64,000 nt of DNA from Echinarachnius parma (GCA_037951105.1 JBAMJV010002934.1:1-64000); one strand, 5' to 3'. Positions 21,601 to 33,873 are shown, numbered from the stretch's first letter. A program made the numbers and translations. Notes: generated by a model not told the origin, from the sequence alone.

Positions 21601-21880
21601 TGTGTGTGTATATGTGTGTGTTTGTGTGGGTGTGTATGTGTGTGTGTGTGTGTGTGTATGTGTGTGTGTGTGTGTGTGTGTGTTTGTTTTTGTGTGTATG
21701 TGTGTGTATTTGAGTGTGTGTTTACATGTATTATTTTATGATATATGTGAGTGTATTTATGTGTGTCATGTTAATGTGTTTTTATGTGAGTGTGTATGTA
21801 TGGATGTTTGTTTGGGGTATTTGTATCTCAATGTGTATGAATCTGTTCATATAAGTGCTTAAGTATGTATGTGTGATTGT
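21601..21880 (+). repeat. (TG)n microsatellite and TG-rich decay
   Basis: Pure and interrupted TG tracts from 21592 to about 21720 grade into 'tgtgtatg' sequence. Cys/Val ORFs here are artefacts. Confidence 0.95.
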
Positions 21881-22835
21881 TTATGTGTTTAATTCATGTT
21901 TTTTGCATTAAAAACATGTTTTTATCAATATATGTTTATGTGTGTAATTAATGTATTTTTATATTAATGATGGATTTAATGAATCAAACAGTTAACTGAA
22001 AGTATTCCTTTTGTATGCAAATTTGAAGGCCAGAAAATGCAGAAAACCTACAGAAAGAATAGAATGAGAAATGAGTCGTTGGATTTAAAGGTCATTTTCA
22101 ATCACGTGAAGTTTTATTTGGCCTTGGTTATGATCTTGTAATTATGTTTATGAAAAGACAGCAGAATTTCAACTTAAACAATGAAGATTTTTTTTAATTT
22201 GTCCTTTTATGACAAATTAATTTACAAGGACCCCGGTCAAAGGAAGTTATCGTTATCTGGACAAAAATAACAATTATTTCCAATTTAGCTCTATATTTTT
22301 TCCTACTGAAGGTGGCAGTCTCCATGAACTTTTGCTTTTCCCCATTTTCATGGTTTCAACACTTTTCATTCCCTTTTTTCAGCTCATTGATGCATCGACA
22401 ATTGTCATTGGTGATGTAGTAAATGTACTTTTGTAAACAATGCCCTTCATACTTTTAGCGGACATCAGAAGAAGGTCATTGCTGTAAATAGCGTTCTAGC
22501 TTGTGTTCCCTCATAGAACATTTAGAACATACTGGCACCATTTCATTTAACTTATTTCCACATTCTGCAATAAAAAACAACAACTAAAACAGAATAAAAC
22601 TGCTACAATTACAACAACAACAAAACCTTGAAGGTAAACTTATTTGCATGGACAGGAAAATGAAAAAATCTGTGTTTCTTTCTTTTAGTTGATACATTTA
22701 CAGAGCTGCCAAGTCTCCCTGATTTTGCAGGAGCCTCCCTGAAATAGATCAAGATGACTGCATCAGTTTTCATCCCATCAGCCAATCTCTCTGATTATTG
22801 AAACATTATTGTCACTAGGTTTTTTTTGCATTTAA
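21881..22835. other. AT-rich unique DNA; nothing recognised
   Basis: No ORF over 60 residues with a motif and no clear repeat boundaries. Confidence 0.45.
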
Positions 22836-24516
22836 TATATGGGCAACTCCAGCGTCACGGACATTACAAATCAGAGAATTTTCATGACTTTCCAATGCCA
22901 CTACTAATTCATACCTCTAACTAATGTCTAACTTTTATTTTGATTACAAAACAATATCCTAGTTAAGTATGCAAAAAAAGTTTCAGAACATTTATCCAAT
23001 TCGTTACTGAGTAATTCTGCGAAATGTGCGCCGTCACGGACATTACATCTTTTGGACATGACTTTTTGCATCCATATACATCTTTGCAAAAGTCTGTGAG
23101 TTCTGAGACCTCACAAAGGTGATTTAGGTATTTAATTATAGACAAGGCAATGATGAATTGAATCCAAGTTGTTTTGGGGGAAACGGGCCAGGCATATGTG
23201 ATCTAGACAACAAAACGTTGCGTCACGGACATTACATTTTCAGCGTCACGGACATTACACTTTTGTCCACTTTTTCTAAACTCAGAAATAACCCACAAAA
23301 AATGCTCCATTGTGCATGACACTTTTTTAATTGTACATTTGATATGTAATCAAACAGTTTTGAGAACAAAAATTATATTTCAATTTTTTTTTCAATTAGC
23401 AAAAAATTATTTTAAAAATATTAATAAGTTTTTCCAAAATTATTGTAAAATTTGAAATTTTTCAACAGAATGTGCAGTAAACCAAATGTTCAACTATTAA
23501 AAAAAATATTATACATTTTTAATGAGGTACAATGCTGTTTTGTGCCAAAAAATTGTAAAATCTAAAAAAAGTTGTGTACATCATGGGCATAACACATGGA
23601 AAATTATGGACTAAGAGTATAATTTTTGCAATTTGATCATACTATATGAGATTTAACCATCTCTTTCTCCTCCCAGTAAGTTATAGTCAAGTCTGTATTG
23701 ATTATTGAGACATGCATGTTCAAATTAAGCAAGGAATTTAGTTTTATAAATAGTTCAGAGTACTGACTCAAAGTTCACTATCTGATTAACGATACAATTT
23801 ATTAAAACTTGAACCAGGAAGGTAGTAGTCCCCCTGTTACTTGGGATTATCTTATTTCTTGGCTAAAGTAAGACATTTACATAAGAAAATAATGCTTGAT
23901 ATTTTTTTGCTCTGCTTTTTTATACTTTTCACTGTGTATGTAATGTCCGTGACGCAGCCGTGACGTAATGTCCGTGACGCCATTCTGGACAAGCCATCAA
24001 ATATTTTAGTAAATGCTCTTGATATACTTTATGATATAACATTCTAGCTTTGCAAATGAATTTTGAATTAAATTGAATTAGGACTTCTGCTTCTACAAAA
24101 ACTTTTATATCTAAAACGTCACGGACATTACACATCAATGTTGTAAGAATCAAGATTTTATCCAATAACAGTTTTCAAAAAGTGAAGATTTTTACACAAT
24201 TTCCTTTTCTATGATGTTAAAACAAAGCATAAACAAGACATTAGAAGTAGAATTATTGTTCTGAAGTGATCCATATTTTTAAATTTTATTTCACAAACAA
24301 CGGATGCAAATTTCATCATTTTGGGGGGTAATACATAAAATGTTTGTCCCAACTTCAATGGCCAAAAAAAAAATATTCTGCATTGAATTTCAAACTTTTT
24401 TCCTTTAGTCATCAAAATATGGTCCTTCCTCATTACTATCCAGTAGTTAACAAGGCTGTCCCATGAGTTTCATTTTTCCATCCTTGGGTGACATTTTTCG
24501 TGGAATTGCCCATATA
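22836..24516. mobile_element. 1.67-kb inverted-repeat element with seven CGTCACGGACATTACA motifs
   Basis: The left end TATA-TGGGCAACTCCA and right end TGGAATTGCCCA-TATA are 12-bp inverted repeats with one mismatch, inside a possible TATA duplication (22836-22839, 24513-24516). CGTCACGGACATTACA occurs on plus at 22853, 23032, 23221, 23244 and 24117. It occurs inverted at 23939 and 23965 (the latter 15 of 16 bases). The remaining interior is AT-rich and otherwise unstructured, with no transposase ORF. Superfamily unknown. The motif could bind a trans-acting transposase or a host factor (CGTCA is an ATF/CREB half site). Confidence 0.8.
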
Positions 24517-24779
24517 CATGTATCTCCCTGATTTCTAATGAAGTTTCCCTAAATGCCTAATCTTATTAATTCATGTATGATTATGATGATTTTGATTTTT
24601 ATAGCTGAATAAAACCAACTTAACACACCTAAATCTTTCTGATTGTTGAATTTCAATGTTGGTAGCTCTGTATTAAGGGGATTTGACCCAAGATGTTCGG
24701 TGTCAAAGGGTTATTATTTTAACTGTAGCATTGTGTATCCATCAAACCAGGGCCCCATTACAGTGAAACAAGTTAAAGT

Positions 24780-25018
24780 CCTTCCTGAGCCAATTTTGGC
24801 ACATAAGGTGGCGCCTATCTCCGATTCATAAGCCCTGGGCCATACATCTGCTAAATGTAGCGAAAGCTACAGAAGGGGGCCAGTCCTCTGGTAACTCTTG
24901 TGATTAACTTCCATTAATGTACCATTTTTAAAGTCTTTGGTATGACCCGGTCTAGGTTCGAACCCTGGACCTCCCGTGCATGAGGTGGACACTCTAACCG
25001 CTAAGCCACCATGCTCGG
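24780..25018 (-). mobile_element. tRNA-derived SINE
   Basis: Read on minus it starts 'gagcatggtggcttagcggttagagtg' (A-box TGGCTTAGCGG), with B-box GGTTCGAACCT at about 24953-24963. A body with 'ccaaagactttaaaaatggtac' and 'ctgtagctttcgctacattta' follows. The tail boundary near 24780 is approximate. The 5' end abuts the MITE at 25017. It differs in sequence from the 20636-20996 SINE. Confidence 0.75.
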
Positions 25019-25169
25019 TCCATTGCAGAGAGAGGTACAATCGATTGTAAGTCAGATGTGTTGTGTTCTAAATGCACAAATCTGATTGGTTGAAATGCGC
25101 ACATTTTCTGACTTAAATAATCAACTGTAACTAATACAATCGATTGTATCTCTTTCTGCAACAGGGCCC
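25017..25169. mobile_element. Palindromic MITE 'GTTGCAGAAAG' family, copy 2
   Basis: 'Attgcagagagaggtacaatcgattgtaagtca' at the left and 'acaatcgattgtatctctttctgcaacaggg' at the right are inverted. The interior 'tgttctaaatg-gcacaaatctgattgg' matches 12347-12511. The left end is diverged where it meets the SINE head. Confidence 0.75.
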
Positions 25170-25953
25170 AGACCCCATAATTTGCTTCTCATTCCAACAA
25201 TGTAATGATTTCTTTCTATCCTGGTATATCCAGTATACCAAGAGTTTAATTTTCAACATAAATCATACCATTTTTATTGGTTCGTATGAAATATAAATGG
25301 AAATATTATTTTCCATCTATGTCAATAATATACTGCAAACCACAGCGTGGTGCAGAATTGAAATATTTTGCTGGTTCTTATCCGATTACCCCTCTCGGTT
25401 CAAAGACCGACAAAGACTACCAGGTTATGCAGCTCTTGTGTGTTCTTGGGTTATGACAGAGGTTAAGTGTTTTCTCCAGTTTTAACTGTTTGATCCATAA
25501 ATGTTAACCTGATCCATTTGCCGCCTTGTTTTATGATGAACAAAGTGATAAAAGTATAGCTTTACTTTGTGATTCTCGTATTACGGGGAGTCTTTTATTC
25601 TGATTATTGTTTTACTAGTGATGTTTTTTTTTTTAAACGTTTAAATATCAGTTTTCATGCCTAGCTTCCTGTCATTATGTTTTCCCGCCTATCTTAGAAA
25701 AATCGAGAACAGGAATAAACTTGCTGAGTATTAAACAAATAAATATAAAAGCTGAATTAATACAGTTGACAGTTGTCATTTGTCATTGTCATTGCGTAAA
25801 TGTCTTTCACCAGTGTTTTCATTGTAATATTCACTGAATCATTGGGGTGGAAGATGGCAGCTAGTGTTCATGATCAGCCTGTCAATTATTTCTCAAGTGC
25901 ACTACTAAGGATTTAGTACTGATTTTCCCCACTTTCAGATTGTCATGTGTAGG
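25170..25953. other. AT-rich unique DNA; nothing recognised
   Basis: No domain-bearing ORF or repeat was seen. A tetranucleotide-like 'tgtcattgtcattg' lies near 25772. Confidence 0.4.
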
Positions 25954-26100
25954 TATGCTACACAGTTGGGCGCCATTTTGAACTGGGCTACCTTGTACTC
26001 CCAACATAAAACATAACACAGTGTGAATTCTGCACCGTGTGCAAGGCATTCCCAAGATGGCACCTCACGTTTGATTTATGAATCAGAACAACTTTGATAA
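25954..26100. mobile_element. 'Gctacacag...cgccattttgaac' element, copy 1
   Basis: It shares 'tgctacacag', 'cgccattttgaactgggct', 'gcaccgtgtgcaa' and 'caagatggc' with 56406-56581. Internal 'gcgccattttg' and 'caagatggcac' are inverted relative to each other. Boundaries are uncertain in this copy. Confidence 0.6.
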
Positions 26101-26112
26101 TTGCCTTTACCA

Positions 26113-26405
26113 GAAATGCTTTTATCTGCCAATATACCTTACATCGTCCACCTCTGAACACTAGAGGGCAGTTCCCTCATCCCCACAATTTTGGCCCCAG
26201 TAGTGTCAAATTTATTTTCAAGTGATCCATTTGGGTACTTATGGGAGTAATGTAGCAGTGCCGCTTGATCCTCGATTTTCAAAAATGCCTTTATCCACCA
26301 ATATTCCTTACAATGTCCACCTTTCAACACCAGAGGGCAGTTTCCTCGTCACCATAACTTTTGCCCAAGTAGTGTCAATTTATTCTTAAGTGATCCACTT
26401 AAGGA
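26113..26405 (+). repeat. Imperfect direct repeat, ~168 bp period
   Basis: 'Aaatgcttttatctgccaatataccttac' to 'agtgatccattt' (26114-26230) recurs as 'aaatgcctttatccaccaatattccttac' to 'agtgatccactt' (26283-26400). Both hold 'acaccagagggcagtt'-like cores. The 'ccagagggcag' core resembles a CTCF motif half, a weak similarity only. Confidence 0.8.
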
Positions 26406-27008
26406 GTGCTATAAATGGAGAGAGCCCCCTGTGTTGAGAACATCGCTGTTATTCAACCAGATGTCAGGACAGGAACTCCCAACAATCAATATTCTCCCAT
26501 TATGATTACAGTTACCTCAAAATCTCTTAATCTTCTTTTTTTTATGCAATTGGTTATCAGATTCTGTTTTCCCCTTGAATTCTCACACTTCTTTACTGTA
26601 TATGCCAAACTATATCCAGGTCTGAAATTTACCACTGATCCGTTAAATGAAAAATTAGCAAATAAAATAGGGTTTCTTTGCTCATTTTTAAATTTTGTTA
26701 TATACTTCTGGTCAGTTTCCTTATATTTGAATTAACTGATCCATTCATTAACATAGGGCCACCAAAATTGACAATTGGGCCAATAAAGTTTGACTTTCCA
26801 ACTGGGCAACTGACCTATAATGTTAAGGCTTTCTTTTGTTGTTAAAGGCGACCAAGTCTACTTTAAAGCCACCAAAACTGGATTGATCTTGATTTTACTT
26901 GGCTGTCTTGGCCACTGGTGCTTATATTCATAATACAACATTAGCTTAGTTCCATTCTAAGTATATTTTAGATGCTAGCGCTAGGTAGGCAACTGAAAGT
27001 AGTCTTAT
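26406..27008. other. AT-rich DNA with dispersed-element fragment
   Basis: 26755-26930 contains 'gggccaccaaaattgacaattgggccaataaag', related to the 3070-3333 repeat type. Nothing else recognised. Confidence 0.4.
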
Positions 27009-27260
27009 GCAGGGCTCGACACTAGCATTTGTCCGCTTGCCCGGGGCAAGTAAAAATTGGCGTCGGGCAAGTAACATTTAATAAATTGTCTAGTTTGCTT
27101 GCCCGATTAGGCAACTGAATAATTGTTCAGCTACGTGTAAATCTCATTTAGTAGTAAGAGGGCAAGTTAATTTTATATTGGGGCAAGTAAAATGTCAAAT
27201 TTTATGACTTCACTTGCCCGAACGGGCCAGTGCAGAAAAAAAGTTAGTGTGGAGGCTTGT
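27009..27260. mobile_element. 'Cgacactagc' dispersed element, copy 2 (inverted to copy 1)
   Basis: It runs from 'gcagggctcgacactagc' to 'gttagtgtggaggcttg', the reverse of 3070-3333, with 'ttgcccg' and 'gggcaag' blocks inside. Ends match GGCTCSACACTARC on both sides. Confidence 0.65.
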
Positions 27261-27699
27261 CTTGGGTCCATTGTGAACAGGGCTTTAGTATTAGTGTTAC
27301 CTACTTATTTAGCCATAGTTGTTTGATAAAAGGATCTGATGTTGCTTACCTAGTCTTGTTATATTAATTAGACCAAGAATGCAACTAAGCTAGTGTGTAT
27401 TTTATAAATATGGGCTCAGGAAATAGGACAATTTTTTTAGCATTGTTATGGCAGAGTCAAATGTTAATGTGAAATTTGGAAAAGATCAATTCATGGTGAC
27501 TTCTTGGCTTATGTTTTATTACTGCAATTGACATACATATCAGCACTCAGATGGTATAGATGACAGGCAATTGGCACAGATGTTACACTTTACAGCCTGT
27601 CAATCATATCTCCATAAAATATGTCCTACGTATGACACTAAAATGTCATAAAATGTGCAAAATTGGCAAAGTGCAACACTTACATTAAATATTAATGTC
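27261..27699. other. AT-rich spacer
   Basis: No feature recognised. Confidence 0.4.
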
Positions 27700-27960
27700 A
27701 TAATTAATGTCATATGCCCAAGTTAAGAGCGAAAATACAAAGTGATATTTGCTAACTCATTGCACGGACTTTGTTCACAGTTTAAACTATCCAGTGGAAA
27801 ATGTCAAATTATGAAAACTTCAATCATAAATATCTTTACAACGAAAGAGAATTTTGGAAACCAGAATCTTGTCCATGCTTCTATTGGTTATATACATGTA
27901 TACAACAAGGTATGTGAGAAAAGCTAGAGTTGTAATTAAATTGTGTGGGTTTTGAGAGTG
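27700..27960 (+). mobile_element. Diverged, truncated copy of the 4614-4998 MITE
   Basis: 'Gagcgaaaatacaaagtgatatt', 'catccagtgga'-like, 'cttcaatcataaatatcttta', 'aacgaaag' and 'tacaacaaggtatg' follow the same order as in 4614-4998. Both terminal repeats are lost. Confidence 0.75.
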
Positions 27961-29599
27961 TTCTACAATTAACAGGCAGCTTTAGTATACAACAATACTT
28001 CTACTGGTTTTGACATATCACAAATCTCTCTGAATTCAACTATGCCACAAGTACTCCACAATCCACATGTTATTTAAACTTGCAAACTCAGGCTGTCTTG
28101 AGAGCAGGCTAACTCTGAGGAATGACGATGATGATGACGACGTGAGAAGAAAATGGAGGGAAAAGTAACAAGAATTATCCTCAGATTAGCTGGAACATTG
28201 TCATAACATGAGATTTTACACGTCTTTGAAGGGACCTACTAATCAGTTTATGAGATTTGGGAGCTTTGGGGGGGATCGGGCCGGTGGTGTGGGATAAACA
28301 GTGCACCTCATCATCCGGCCTGATGAGGAAAGGATCAAGAGAAGGGGTGAAAAGAATTAAAAGATTTGTGACAACGGGAACACTGGTAGGACAGGTAACA
28401 CATGTTGCTAATCCACTGAGGACTGAGGGTTTCATTAAAGCCCTGCGGAGCGGAAAGTGGTCATTGGGTTGTGGTGAAAGAACTTCAAGCTCTATTTCAA
28501 GAGGTTTTGGGCATTTTGGGGGGATTATCTGTGTTATCAAGTGAGAGTAGTGCAGCTCTATCATACCTAGTTAAAATTACCCCCAACCAATCATAGGTAG
28601 CTTACCCAGGACTTCTAATAGCCAAGTTCACCCTCTCCTTACTCCTTCTAGCACTTCTTACCTGTTTTAGTGGCCAACTGTCTTTAACAACCAACCTACA
28701 CATTGTAGCCACCAAAAGAGATGCCTTGCAGGAGTAAAATGATGTTATTAAACCTGTCTATAGAGGTAACCTTCCTACAGAGGCCATTTTTCTTGTTTGC
28801 CTTAAGTAGTCACTATACATATGCATGTTTGACTGTACCTCACATTCGCTAATTTACCTGAGTTCTCCTACCCCCACCCAAACCAACCGTACAAATGCAA
28901 CCTTTTCCAAAGTCTGCCACCATTCACTAACTGTTCTAACTGTAATGTCTTCATCACCCAGTGGCACAGCCAGGAATTCTTCAATGAGGGGGGGGGGGCT
29001 GACCTGTGAGCACATATATCATGGGCCGCGCCAGGTGGGGTCCAGGGGGTGGAGCCCCAAGAAGCTATTTGATTTCAACTATTCAAAGCTCTGAAATAAA
29101 AACTACAGGCTAAAAAGTAATCAAGAACAAAATTGCCAGGCCTGATAGGGGTTGGGGGAGGGGGAGGGGGGGGGGGGGGGGGGGGCTGGTCCATGAGCCC
29201 CCTTCCTCTCGCCAACTGTTGAAACTGTCATATGTTCACTCGGTGTTGTCCAGGGGATTCAGGGATGTTAGGGATGTCAGACGTGTCCTATGAAAGCAAA
29301 TTCCATTCACGCTTAGTGGCCAACAAGGATTTGTGGCTAACCCCGGTATTGTCCCCGCACCCCTAGACAAAGGCTGAGAGGGGGGCTTTAGTGGCCCCCT
29401 TGTTCCTAAGAGGACAATCCTGGGGAGGTGAGGAGAATGGGGGAAGAATCAGACCCGGGCTAATTCCAAAATCCATGGGATCGATGCGATCTATACCTCT
29501 GAATTATTAAAGAGGGAGCTTTGGAAAAAGGAACCGGGGAAGTTGTGAGCTTCATCTATGATTCAAAGTATTAGTCATGCTATGATTGGTACACACCAA
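27961..29599. other. Mostly unique DNA with poly-G runs; no gene accepted
   Basis: ORFs on both strands at 28181-28564 (127 residues minus, 95 plus) carry no recognisable motif and look like chance in less AT-rich DNA. Poly-G runs lie near 28987-28998 and 29166-29185. 29240-29560 is moderately GC-rich without assigned function. Confidence 0.4.
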
Positions 29600-29785
29600 C
29601 ATTTTTAAAGTCTTTTTTTCTCTTCTTTCTTTTATAAGAGTAAAGTCTTTTATTTTCTCCTCTTTTGAGATTAAAGTTTTTTCCTTCGTTAAAAGAATGG
29701 ATAGTTTTGTTCCTCTTTGAGATTAAATTCTTTTATTTTCCACTCTTTTAGATTAAGGTCTTTCATTTCTCTTTCTACAGGAGTT
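29600..29785 (+). repeat. T-rich tandem repeat, ~50-60 bp units
   Basis: Units of the form 'gagattaaagtcttttattttc-ctctttt' recur about four times between 29635 and 29780. Confidence 0.75.
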
Positions 29786-30779
29786 GTTACAACATGTGCC
29801 ATTGTACCTTGTGGCCTGGTCATTGTGTAAAGACCTGTTTTTCCCACATATTTTGCTGATTTAGTCATATAATCCGCCTGAGCAAAATATCCATGAGAAT
29901 AAGTTGGTAGAAATAAACAAAATCTCCCGTGGTGCGAGTAGTAGGATTACATCTCTGAAAAAATGCACCAGCTTTTCTGTTTTTGTTTACAGAAATGTAT
30001 CATTCAAAATGAGACGATTTTAGGTACAGCCTATCACATCATATTTGAAATTAATGAAAGATATTCATTTATATCAAAAGTTGATAACTTGATAACTTGA
30101 AGATAAAGTGCAGATATTCATTAGAAAGTAAGTGAAAGCAGGAGCAGAGCAAGAGAATAATAATTACAATGACTGGAACAGAGAAGTCTGAAATTTGTTT
30201 GGTTATATCGCAGGTCTATCATACAACACCACCGTTTGGCATCTACAACATGTAATTTGTCGTACGAATGTCGTACGATTGTTGTATGGTGTTATCACAA
30301 CACAGTAAGACAACAATTTTGTGGACCTGTCATGGCATAAAATAGGGTTCTCCGAAATGTCAAGCCACGACAGAATATTAACATCAAAAGTAGGACAAAA
30401 TGAACTTGATAATGAAATGCAAAGATGTTCATCATGAAAATTGGGTGTTGAAAGGAGGGTGGCAAGAGGGAAGAGGTGAAGAGATTAACCCTGAACATAC
30501 CACTGGTATAGCAAGTCCACAGGCATCACATGACTTTCCATTCCTAGTATAATGTGTGTCTGCACCACTGGAAGTGCAGGAGTTAATCACTTCAAAACGT
30601 AGTTGACTTTGATATCACATGCATACTCTGAAGACCCTCTGCCCAGGGCATTCTCAGGATCAGTCCTCCTGAACCGATTAAGTCATTGAAAACCATATGA
30701 ATCTTGTATAACATGCATCTTCCATAGACCCCTGCCCCAAATATTTTGGGGGATCATGCAGTCTTGTTAGAGTTAATCG
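29786..30779. other. AT-rich unique DNA; nothing recognised
   Basis: A small hairpin-prone segment lies near 30215-30295 ('atacaacaccacc' and 'gttgtatggtgtt', with 'gtcgtacga' twice between). No gene seen. Confidence 0.4.
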
Positions 30780-31090
30780 CGATAATAGCTGGAAGCGGAA
30801 CTGTCACCATTTAGTCCCGGCAATCCGAGAGATGAATGGTAATTAGCAGCGGCCGCGCTCAGATTTGTAAATGTAATCAGGAGCGCTCAGTGTGTGCAAT
30901 TACAGATTGGACAGCGAGCGACCCCCCGAGGGAGAAAAGTATCAACATTATAATATTCATGTTTTGTTTTCATATCTCCTTTTGACAAGCCAATCCTGAT
31001 GAAAGGCGGGACGCGCCGATCTCGGGGAGTGGAATTGCGGAGAATAATTGTCTAGTAGTGAACCTAATCAGTGTGATGGGAAATCAGATC
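30780..31090. promoter_or_regulatory. Candidate conserved non-coding element
   Basis: A sharp island of GC- and CpG-richer, non-repetitive sequence in AT-rich surroundings. It contains 'gtaattagcagcggccgcgctc', 'gtaatcaggagcgctcag', 'gcaattacag' and 'ggcgggacgcgccgatctcgggg'. Homeodomain-core sites (TAAT, AATTA) sit beside GC boxes. No ORF or exon signal is convincing. Regulatory function is inference from composition. Confidence 0.35.
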
Positions 31091-31949
31091 ATAAAGAAAA
31101 CCAACTGCAAATGTTTATTTAGTTCTGGTTTGAATGTTGCGCTTAAGAGTATCTGGGCAGTTTTAGCTATTTGGGTATCAACTTTTTCTTTGCCTTTTCT
31201 TGTTTGTTTTTTTCATTTTGATTCCTGAAAGAGAGATTTGTATAAACATTACATGTTTGGATAATATTTGATTGTTATGGTATGAAATGGAGCTACTTTA
31301 GTCTTCCTCTTATTTTTCTTCTTATTTTGAGAGTAGCTGTTTTGACAAGTGTTGGTATGTAGAATCTGAAGAAACATATTTTGCTCAAACTAGATCTTTC
31401 CACTCATACGTATACATACTCGAAAGAGATACATTTTTTTTAAATGATAGAATTCTTTTGTGATATTTTATTTTTGTTGATCGCTTCCGTGCACAATGTC
31501 CTCTAACCAAGAATTGTAAGATTTTAAAAGAATGAAATCTTGATACGACCAAAAGCGCCTGGACAAAAAAAAGACATACACATGTAAATACACACATATC
31601 AAAAATAAACACACTCATAAAATGTACACACACATACATACAAAGACACCAGTTCATATTGATGTTAGTGTGCTCATCCTATGTGTATACATACTCTTAC
31701 TCTAATCGGATGTACAACTCATATTGGTATTTGATTAAAACCCTCTCCTCCTGTAACAGTGCACATAATGCAGTGATAATTACAGTGTATAGAGATATAG
31801 AGGCATAATTAAAGCCATGATAGGGGTGTATAATAGCAGTGATTAAAACCTTCAAGCCTCGCTGGTCTCCAAGCTCCACTGCTTTCTCTAGTATCTCCAT
31901 TTTAGAGCAAATTAATCTTACCTTCCTTTCGTTACAAGGCTATGTAATC
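31091..31949. other. AT-rich DNA, homeobox-core-rich segment at 31690-31950
   Basis: 31690-31950 is non-repetitive and carries several GATTA and TAATTA cores. The minus ORF at 31697-31900 has no motif. Nothing firm can be assigned. Confidence 0.3.
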
Positions 31950-33260
31950 ATGGAACCTTCATCGATGCAATGATTAGGCCCGGATTAAATGCTTTATAAA
32001 GAGATTGCATTAGCGTGCTCTTTAATGTTCCTTCATCATAATGAACCTTGAGTTTAATAATGAACTACTGGTAGGCTATTTGACTTGGATTTAATTATTT
32101 TGAAAGAGTTTTTGCATCAGAGCGCACAACTTTAACTCATAATCACTCCAGCTTAATTTCTGATGGTGAACCCTTTGTAATGATGAAGTGATCTTATCAA
32201 CTATTTGACCTGGATTTAATGATTTCAAAGGATTTTTTGATCAGAGCTCACTACTTTAACTCATAATCACTTCCAACTGTTGTGATGATAATAGACTAAA
32301 TGAACTTGTATGTTTGATAATTAAGTGATATTGGACTTGGATTAAATTAATTGTAAAGAGTTTGTGTCCCTTCTGATGCATAGAAGAACCTTGTGTGCTA
32401 GTCTATGCATAACATCTATGGGAAGTGTACATAGGTCTAGGAGGGGTGGGTTAGTTTTGGATAATGAAACGATTATGCGATAATGAAGTGAGATATTTGA
32501 CTTTAATTTAATGATTCAAGAAGATATTTTACAGCAGAGTGCACAACATTAACTCATAATCCCTACCAGCTTAATTTCTGACAGTGAACCAACTATTATG
32601 CAAAACAATTTACTTAAGAAAGCACACCTCATAATCACTTCCACCTGCATTTTTAAAAACTAATTTGATATTAATATAATTTAATGTTAATGATAATTAC
32701 AGTGTGTAGTAACATAGTAATCTAATGGATTTAGTTGTAATGTAATGTAATGTGGATCCTTCCAGTATCAAGACAGATCATATAATAATTGTAAATCAAG
32801 ATAGCAACAACCAATATAAAGCAGTCATAGGTAAAACTAAGTAAAGCTTTCATTTTACTGTGGGATATTTCCTAATGGAAATGATCAACTTCAATTTAAG
32901 AGGAGTAGGTATCAAAATAATCTTCATTTTTGATCAATAATGAAGTAGAGTTATCTACCGGACATGAATTTGAATAGCTTATTAAGAGCTTGTATTTAAG
33001 TGATTAGTAAGGTAGCAACTTCCACAATCAATATAACCCTTTCAGTTGAAGAATCTAAGCTTATAATTTTGATGTGGTTTACCTTAGTGTATATATACTA
33101 TACTTGGAGCTATCGGTACCTAATCTAGAGCGATATTGAACCTACATTGTGTTCATCACATCACAATAATGACTTGGATTTGAATGATTCCTGAAGAGCT
33201 TGTACACATTGTACATGTATTTAAGTTATTAGGAAGACAGTAATTTGTGCAATCAATATA
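31950..33260 (+). repeat. Degenerate tandem array, ~130-150 bp units
   Basis: 'Tatttgacttggatttaat', 'gaaagagtttttgcatcagag', 'cacaactttaactcataatcact' and 'agcttaatttctgatggtgaacc' recur in order at about 32075, 32200, 32330, 32480 and 32520-32640. Fainter 'gataatgaact' echoes continue to about 38100. Confidence 0.65.
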
Positions 33261-33318
33261 AAAAGCAGATTCAGATACAGACAACAATGTATGTAAGATG
33301 GGGTGAATGGGGTAGTAG

Positions 33319-33331
33319 CCCCCCCCCCCCC
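33319..33331 (+). repeat. Poly-C run (13)
   Basis: Uninterrupted C run. Confidence 0.9.
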
Positions 33332-33596
33332 TAGTTTAGATATAGGTTTGCTTATGCATTCATTAATTTGTTCTTAGTTTTCCATGGAAAGTTCAGCCCC
33401 CTCCCTGGGACAACTTTTGCACTAGTCTTGCATTTGGCTACACCCCTGCTACCCCGCCCCCGTTTCAGCAAGAAGAAAGGAAAATAATATATGATATAAG
33501 TTATAATAATATAATGATTTATTACAAACATATCATAGTTCATGGCATGCACACACCCTGTTAGGAAATCTTGCCTGCACCTTGCCTGGGTATGTA

Positions 33597-33873
33597 CCCC
33601 CCCCCCCCCCCCCCCCCCCCATCCCTCTCCATCGGATGCAAACCTGACTATACTTTTTCCACAAGGTAAAGAAGTTAAGAAGATAATGTTCTATGGGGAG
33701 GGGACTTAGAGTGTAAGCGATCAATTCCTGATTAGGAGTGATAATGAACCTGTATGCTGTAATGAAGTGCTCCAGTAGATGAGCATTAGGATCATTGGTA
33801 TAACCAGGGGTGTGACCAACCCACTGAAGGGGGTAAGGGGGTGAGGGGGTGAGGGGGTGAGGGGGGGGGGATA
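33597..33873. repeat. 24-base poly-C run and facing (GTGAGGGGG)n tract
   Basis: C run at 33597-33620. At about 33828-33870 'gggggtgag' repeats four times and ends in a G run. The two tracts are complementary in composition. The 161-residue minus ORF spanning this region is low complexity. Confidence 0.85.

Noticed and set aside
21411..21862. Cys/Val-rich ORFs of 94-100 residues
   Set aside because: They translate the (TG)n tract.
28181..28564. 127-residue minus ORF and its 95-residue plus partner
   Set aside because: No motif, and open frames on both strands suggest a locally stop-poor, less AT-rich segment.
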